From: Firmicutes bacterium HGW-Firmicutes-9
GTDB taxonomy: Bacteria > Bacillota > Clostridia > Christensenellales > CAG-138
DNA length: 64,000 nt
Direction of reading: 5' to 3'
Assembly (NCBI GenBank): GCA_002841395.1
Contig: PGZM01000001.1
Span: 643,249-707,248, forward strand
Shown here: in pieces, positions 60,978 to 64,000 of the stretch
How the letters are laid out: each line of letters begins with the position of its first letter
Position numbering within the stretch: position 1 is the first letter of the stretch
The notes under the pieces: model-generated
Told to the model about the DNA's origin: nothing
The model's input: only the letters and a program-made list of their open reading frames with translations
The model's database searches: none
Translations under genes and position numbers: made by a program

Positions 60978-61730
60978 TCAGCCGAAAATGCCTCGCTTTT
61001 GGATAAATGCGGAGTCGAAGTGCTCCATCACGCCGCCGTAGGTCTCCGCGGCGTAGATCGCCTTGGTGGTCAGTTCGGTAATCGATTCCTGCTCTAAGGG
61101 GCTGATCGCGTGCAGCACGATGTAGTAAGATGGTTCGCGCTCCGGCACATAGTCCGTCTTGCCGATGGCAAATCCAAGCGACTTTGCATTCTCTCCAAAC
61201 AGCGTGCGTCCGCTTGCGCTGGGGAAGTAGAAATGCAGGTTCACACGGCGATAAGCCGCGTTGTCGTCTCCGCGCTGGCGCAGCGACGCAATGTAGGCTG
61301 CGTTGTCGACGGATTGCCGTTTGGCGTTGTCCGGCACGAGCAGACGATAGTAGGTTTGACGATTGGGTTCCTCGGCCTTGAAACACTCGAGCCGCAAGCC
61401 GTCTTCTTCCGAACAGTATGCCATCAGCGGAACGAGCAGCCGCGCATCCGACGTATAGAAGTAATACCTGCGCTGCGCAAGAATGTCAATATAGCCGACA
61501 AACGCGGAGTGCTCGCCAAGTATGCGTGCGCACTCCTTGCTGACGCTCTCCAAGAGCCGCTTTTCACGCGAAGAGAACGCCTGCGCTTCTGCTTTCTTGG
61601 GATAACAGGAGACGTATAGCAGAGTTGTGAAATCTCCGAGCGTGTCAAACTCTTCCACGTATTTTAAATCGACGTGGAACTGGGCGGGCAAGCCCTGCAA
61701 ATCCCAATCGTAAACGTACCAATCACTCAT
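60978..61730 (-). CDS. DUF695-containing protein
   Basis: 250 residues. The first half (about 1-130: DWYVYDWDLQGLPAQFHVDLKY...YIDILAQRRYYFYTSD) fits DUF695, and the second half (about 140-250: VNLHFYFPSASGRTLFGENAKSLGFAIGK...) resembles the RraB-like fold that often follows it. The function is unknown; no membrane segments. The ATG at 61730 lies inside the end of alaS (eight-base overlap), so it is translated from the same message. Confidence 0.8.
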   Translation of the reverse strand: MSDWYVYDWDLQGLPAQFHVDLKYVEEFDTLGDFTTLLYVSCYPKKAEAQAFSSREKRLLESVSKECARILGEHSAFVGYIDILAQRRYYFYTSDARLLVPLMAYCSEEDGLRLECFKAEEPNRQTYYRLLVPDNAKRQSVDNAAYIASLRQRGDDNAAYRRVNLHFYFPSASGRTLFGENAKSLGFAIGKTDYVPEREPSYYIVLHAISPLEQESITELTTKAIYAAETYGGVMEHFDSAFIQKRGIFG

Positions 61731-63519
61731 GGATCAATACCGCTTTGATGCGACGAACGCCTGCGCTCGACGCTTCCTCCTTCTTAATTACAAAACGGCC
61801 GAGGTCGCCGGTGCGGGCCGCATGCGGACCGCCGCAGATCTCTCGGCTGAATCCCGGAACGGTGTACACCTTGACTTTGGAACCGTACTTGCTCTCAAAC
61901 AGACCGATGGCGCCGCTCTCTTTCGCTTCGTCCACGGTCATCTCTTCACAAGTGATCTCAACATCCGCATCGATTGCTTCGTTGACGTAATCCTGAACGG
62001 CGGAAATCTCTTCCGGCGTAAGTTTGCGCGGGAAGCTGAAGTCAAAGCGCAGACGCTCGGCTGTAATATTGCTGCCCTTCTGCGCGACTTCGTCGCTGCC
62101 GAGCACTTTACGAAGCCCTGCCTGCAGAAGATGCGTTGCGGTATGCAGCTGCGCGGTTACTTCCGTATGGTCGGCAAGACCGCCCTGGAAGCGCTGCTCT
62201 GCGCCGGCATGGGAAAGCTCCTGATGCGCCTTGAACGCTTCGTTGAAGCCGTCGAGATCGACCGCAAGATTGCGCTCGGCGGCAAGCTCCTGCGTAAGTT
62301 CGATTGGGAAGCCGAATGTATCATATAGATGGAACGCGCTGACACCGTCGATTGTGCTGCCGTTGAGGCCGGAGACCAAACGCTCAAACTCGCGGATGCC
62401 CTTCTTGAGCGCATGTTCGAAGCGCTGTTCTTCTTTCGTCAGCTCGTCAAGAATCTTTGCGCGGTTGACGCTGAGTTCCTGATAGAACTCGCCGTACTGA
62501 TCGATGACCGCTTCGGCTACCTTCGTCAGGCTGCCTTCGGGAATGCCAAGCTGCATCGCAAAGCGGATTGCGCGGCGAATCAGGCGGCGGAGAATGTAGC
62601 CCTGATCGACATTGCTCGGCGTAATGCCGCGCTGATCACCCAGCATAAACGTAGAGCAGCGCATATGATCGGCGATGATGCGGAACATGCGCATGACCTC
62701 GTCACTCTCGCCATACGATTTGCCGGAGAGTTCCGCGATGCTTGCGATGATGCCGGCGAACGCGTCGGTATCATAAACGCTTCTGACGCCCTGCAGGGTT
62801 GCAACCGTGCGGTCAAGACCCATGCCGGTATCGACGTTCTTCTGCGCGAGCGGCTCAAATGTGCCTTCCACGGTCTTGTTGTATTCCATGAACACGTTGT
62901 TCCAGATTTCAAGGTATTTGCCGCAGTCGCAGCCAGCTTTGCAATCATCGCTGCACGGCGTTTTCCCGGTATCATAGAAGATCTCGGTGTCCGGACCGCA
63001 GGGACCGGTGAGCCCCGCAGGACCCCACCAGTTGTTCTTCTTGGGCAGGAACACGATATGGTTGGGTTTCACGCCCTGGGATACCCAACAATCATAGGCA
63101 ACGGTATCACGCGGTGCGTTCTCGTCGCCTTCAAAGCAGGTGAAGAACAGCAGAGAAGGATCGATGCCGAGCCATTTCTCGCTCGTCAGGAACTCCCAGG
63201 AGTATGCAATCGATTCTTTCTTGAAGTAATCGCCAAGCGACCAGTTGCCGAGCATCTCGAAAAATGTGCAATGGGAGGAATCGCCGACTTCGTCGATGTC
63301 ACCGGTACGGACGCACTTTTGAACGTCCACAAGACGCGTCCCCTCCGGATGTTTTGCGCCCATCAGATACGGCACCAGCGGGTGCATACCCGCAGTGGTG
63401 AACAGTACGGTGGGGTCGTTTTCCGGGATGAGAGAAGCAGAGGGGATGATGGCATGCCCTTTCGACACAAAGAAGTCGAGATATAGCTGCCGAAGCTCTT
63501 TGCTGGTCATGGATCTCAT
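61723..63519 (-). CDS. alaS: Alanyl-tRNA synthetase, short form without the C-terminal domain
   Basis: 598 residues, against the usual 850-880. The aminoacylation core (about 1-250: GHAIIPSASLIPENDPTVLFTTAGM; SSHCTFFEMLGNWSLGDYFKKE; GPCGPDTEI), the middle domain and the editing domain are present; the editing zinc site is HTATH (His459 and His463 by count) plus CGGPH (Cys562 and His566). What is missing is the C-terminal C-Ala/DHHA1 region used for dimerisation and tRNA elbow binding. The gene ends normally in the DUF695 overlap, so this is not a frameshift. An AGGAG lies twelve bases before the ATG at 63519. Confidence 0.94.
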   Translation of the reverse strand: MRSMTSKELRQLYLDFFVSKGHAIIPSASLIPENDPTVLFTTAGMHPLVPYLMGAKHPEGTRLVDVQKCVRTGDIDEVGDSSHCTFFEMLGNWSLGDYFKKESIAYSWEFLTSEKWLGIDPSLLFFTCFEGDENAPRDTVAYDCWVSQGVKPNHIVFLPKKNNWWGPAGLTGPCGPDTEIFYDTGKTPCSDDCKAGCDCGKYLEIWNNVFMEYNKTVEGTFEPLAQKNVDTGMGLDRTVATLQGVRSVYDTDAFAGIIASIAELSGKSYGESDEVMRMFRIIADHMRCSTFMLGDQRGITPSNVDQGYILRRLIRRAIRFAMQLGIPEGSLTKVAEAVIDQYGEFYQELSVNRAKILDELTKEEQRFEHALKKGIREFERLVSGLNGSTIDGVSAFHLYDTFGFPIELTQELAAERNLAVDLDGFNEAFKAHQELSHAGAEQRFQGGLADHTEVTAQLHTATHLLQAGLRKVLGSDEVAQKGSNITAERLRFDFSFPRKLTPEEISAVQDYVNEAIDADVEITCEEMTVDEAKESGAIGLFESKYGSKVKVYTVPGFSREICGGPHAARTGDLGRFVIKKEEASSAGVRRIKAVLIHE

Positions 63520-63541
63520 ATGATAAAGCTACTCCTAACGG

Positions 63542-63577
63542 TTCGAATTTCCTATATAGAATACAGCAAAATTCGAA
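63542..63577 (-). promoter_or_regulatory. Inverted repeat around the alaS -10 (possible operator)
   Basis: TTCGAATTT (63542-63550) and AAATTCGAA (63569-63577) are perfect inverted arms 18 bp apart; the -10 of the alaS promoter lies between them. Bound protein or an RNA-independent operator is possible; no regulator gene is next to it. Confidence 0.5.
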
Positions 63578-63587
63578 TGGTTGTCAA
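63558..63587 (-). promoter_or_regulatory. Promoter of alaS
   Basis: Read leftward: TTGACA (63582-63587) and TATTCT (63558-63563), spacing 18. The start would be near 63550, so the leader to the ATG is only about 30 bases, too short for a T-box. Confidence 0.8.
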
Positions 63588-63710
63588 CGCGACAGGCCAT
63601 AGACTGACATATATATAGAAGCGGGAGCAGGAACGATCCCACGGATTGTGGGTGAAGCGAAAGGCATATACAAGAAGGAAATTATTCATGTAGAAATGTG
63701 TAAAAAACAC

Positions 63711-63739
63711 TTGCATTTCGATATCGAAAGCTGTAGAAT
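63711..63739 (+). promoter_or_regulatory. Upstream promoter P1 of the probable rRNA operon
   Basis: TTGCAT at 63711-63716 and TAGAAT at 63734-63739, spacing 17. The spacer contains a perfect 14-bp palindrome TTTCGATATCGAAA (63716-63729). No convincing gene lies in 63600-64000. Confidence 0.6.
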
Positions 63740-63816
63740 AATCAAGCACTCGAAAAGTGCACGGCAAAACGAGATCAAAAACTGTCAGGGCTTCGAAAAA
63801 AAGATCAAAAAAGTGG

Positions 63817-63845
63817 TTGACAAAACGAACTCAAATTGCTATACT
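63817..63845 (+). promoter_or_regulatory. Downstream promoter P2 of the probable rRNA operon
   Basis: TTGACA (63817-63822) and TATACT (63840-63845), 17-bp spacing, preceded by A-rich tracts (GAAAAAAAGATCAAAAAAG) that resemble UP elements. This is the strongest-looking promoter in the window. Confidence 0.82.
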
Positions 63846-63851
63846 AAACAA

Positions 63852-64000
63852 GCTGTCGCGCGAGACCAAAGCGGGCGGCGAGGGCCGAAAAAACAAGCGA
63901 AAAACGCTTGAAATTAGGCCGGAGCACCTTGAAAACTATATAGTGCAAGAAACAAAAAACAAGCCAGTAATTCTGAGGCAAGGGTACTGCAAAGTGCTTA
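63852..64000 (+). other. rRNA operon leader (16S gene probably just past the edge)
   Basis: The transcript from P2 contains a small hairpin CAAGCG-CGCTTG (63894-63910) and GCACCTTGAAAACTATATAG (63924-63943), a box common upstream of 16S and in the rRNA spacers of Firmicutes, used in rRNA antitermination and processing. No 16S 5' end (AGAGTTTGAT) is reached before base 64000. Confidence 0.65.

Noticed and set aside
61723..63519. alaS as a truncated pseudogene
   Set aside because: All motifs of the catalytic and editing parts are intact, the end overlaps a real gene, and no remaining C-Ala coding is seen in any frame downstream.
63648..63911. Open frame in the rRNA upstream region
   Set aside because: It spans both promoters and has no ribosome site or protein-like composition.

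Overview
The window looks like a chromosomal segment of an uncultured or little-studied member of the Bacillota, class Clostridia. The reasons are the Firmicutes-type gene orders (tsaE-tsaB-rimI; a TIGR03960/DUF2344 radical-SAM pair, then RNase G, then rplU-prp-rpmA; cinA-recA; tilS-hpt-ftsH; rpmH-rnpA-yidD-yidC-jag-mnmE), an L27 with a Prp-cleavable N-terminus, a CarD-yacL pair, many TTG/GTG starts behind strong Shine-Dalgarno sites, and SigA-type promoters. Base composition is moderately GC-rich by eye (roughly mid-50s percent), except for an AT-rich patch near 5.8-7.4 kb.

Layout. 1-1773: the end of tsaE, then tsaB, rimI and a SEC-C protein in one overlapping operon. 1845-2716: a promoter, seven tRNAs (Arg, His, Gln, Lys, Leu, Gly, Gly) and a terminator. 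2924-8014: an accessory stretch holding a QueC-like PP-loop protein, an AraC/GyrI regulator, a methyltransferase, an AT-rich two-gene cassette of unknown function (soluble protein plus four-helix membrane protein), a parS-like ParB site and a TM2/SHOCT protein. This stretch lies between two identical tRNA-Gly(GCC) genes, and a 20-bp copy of the tRNA-Gly 3' end is found at 8719. 8277-8928: Lys-Gly-Lys tRNAs behind a structured leader. 9003-14632: a selenium module (YqeC, YqeB, SelD, a cysteine desulfurase, YedE, TusA-like, DUF3343) of the kind linked to selenium-dependent molybdenum hydroxylases.

14.8-23.3 kb: cell-envelope and secreted proteins (Tim44-like, VanW, a PG-binding protein), recX, the NAD(P)HX repair enzyme, alanine racemase and an amidohydrolase. 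23.6-28.8 kb: radical SAM pair, RNase G and the L21/L27 operon with its leader. 28.9-38.8 kb: a GH13 glucosidase with an extra N-terminal domain, a secreted SH3-cadherin-like-EEP phosphodiesterase, a lipoprotein, GAPDH, a dolichol-phosphate-type glycosyltransferase, class II aldolase and recA. 38.8-44.9 kb: a leftward run ftsK-rimO-pgsA-cinA-recA. 45.1-54.1 kb: a hydroxyacid dehydrogenase, a SIMPL lipoprotein, radC, tilS-hpt-ftsH, a PHP phosphoesterase and PRPP synthetase. 54.3-60.9 kb: CarD, the PIN-TRAM protein, rpmH to mnmE, and a GNAT protein. 61.0-63.5 kb (leftward): an unusually short alanyl-tRNA synthetase followed by a DUF695 protein. The last 300 bases carry two tandem strong promoters and a leader that most likely belongs to an rRNA operon starting just past the right edge.

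The strongest candidates for something undescribed are the AT-rich two-gene cassette at 5843-7218 and its setting between duplicated tRNA genes. The secreted EEP fusion, the short AlaRS with an inverted repeat around its promoter, and the hairpin repeats inside the selenium operon come next. No CRISPR array, transposase, integrase or phage gene was seen.
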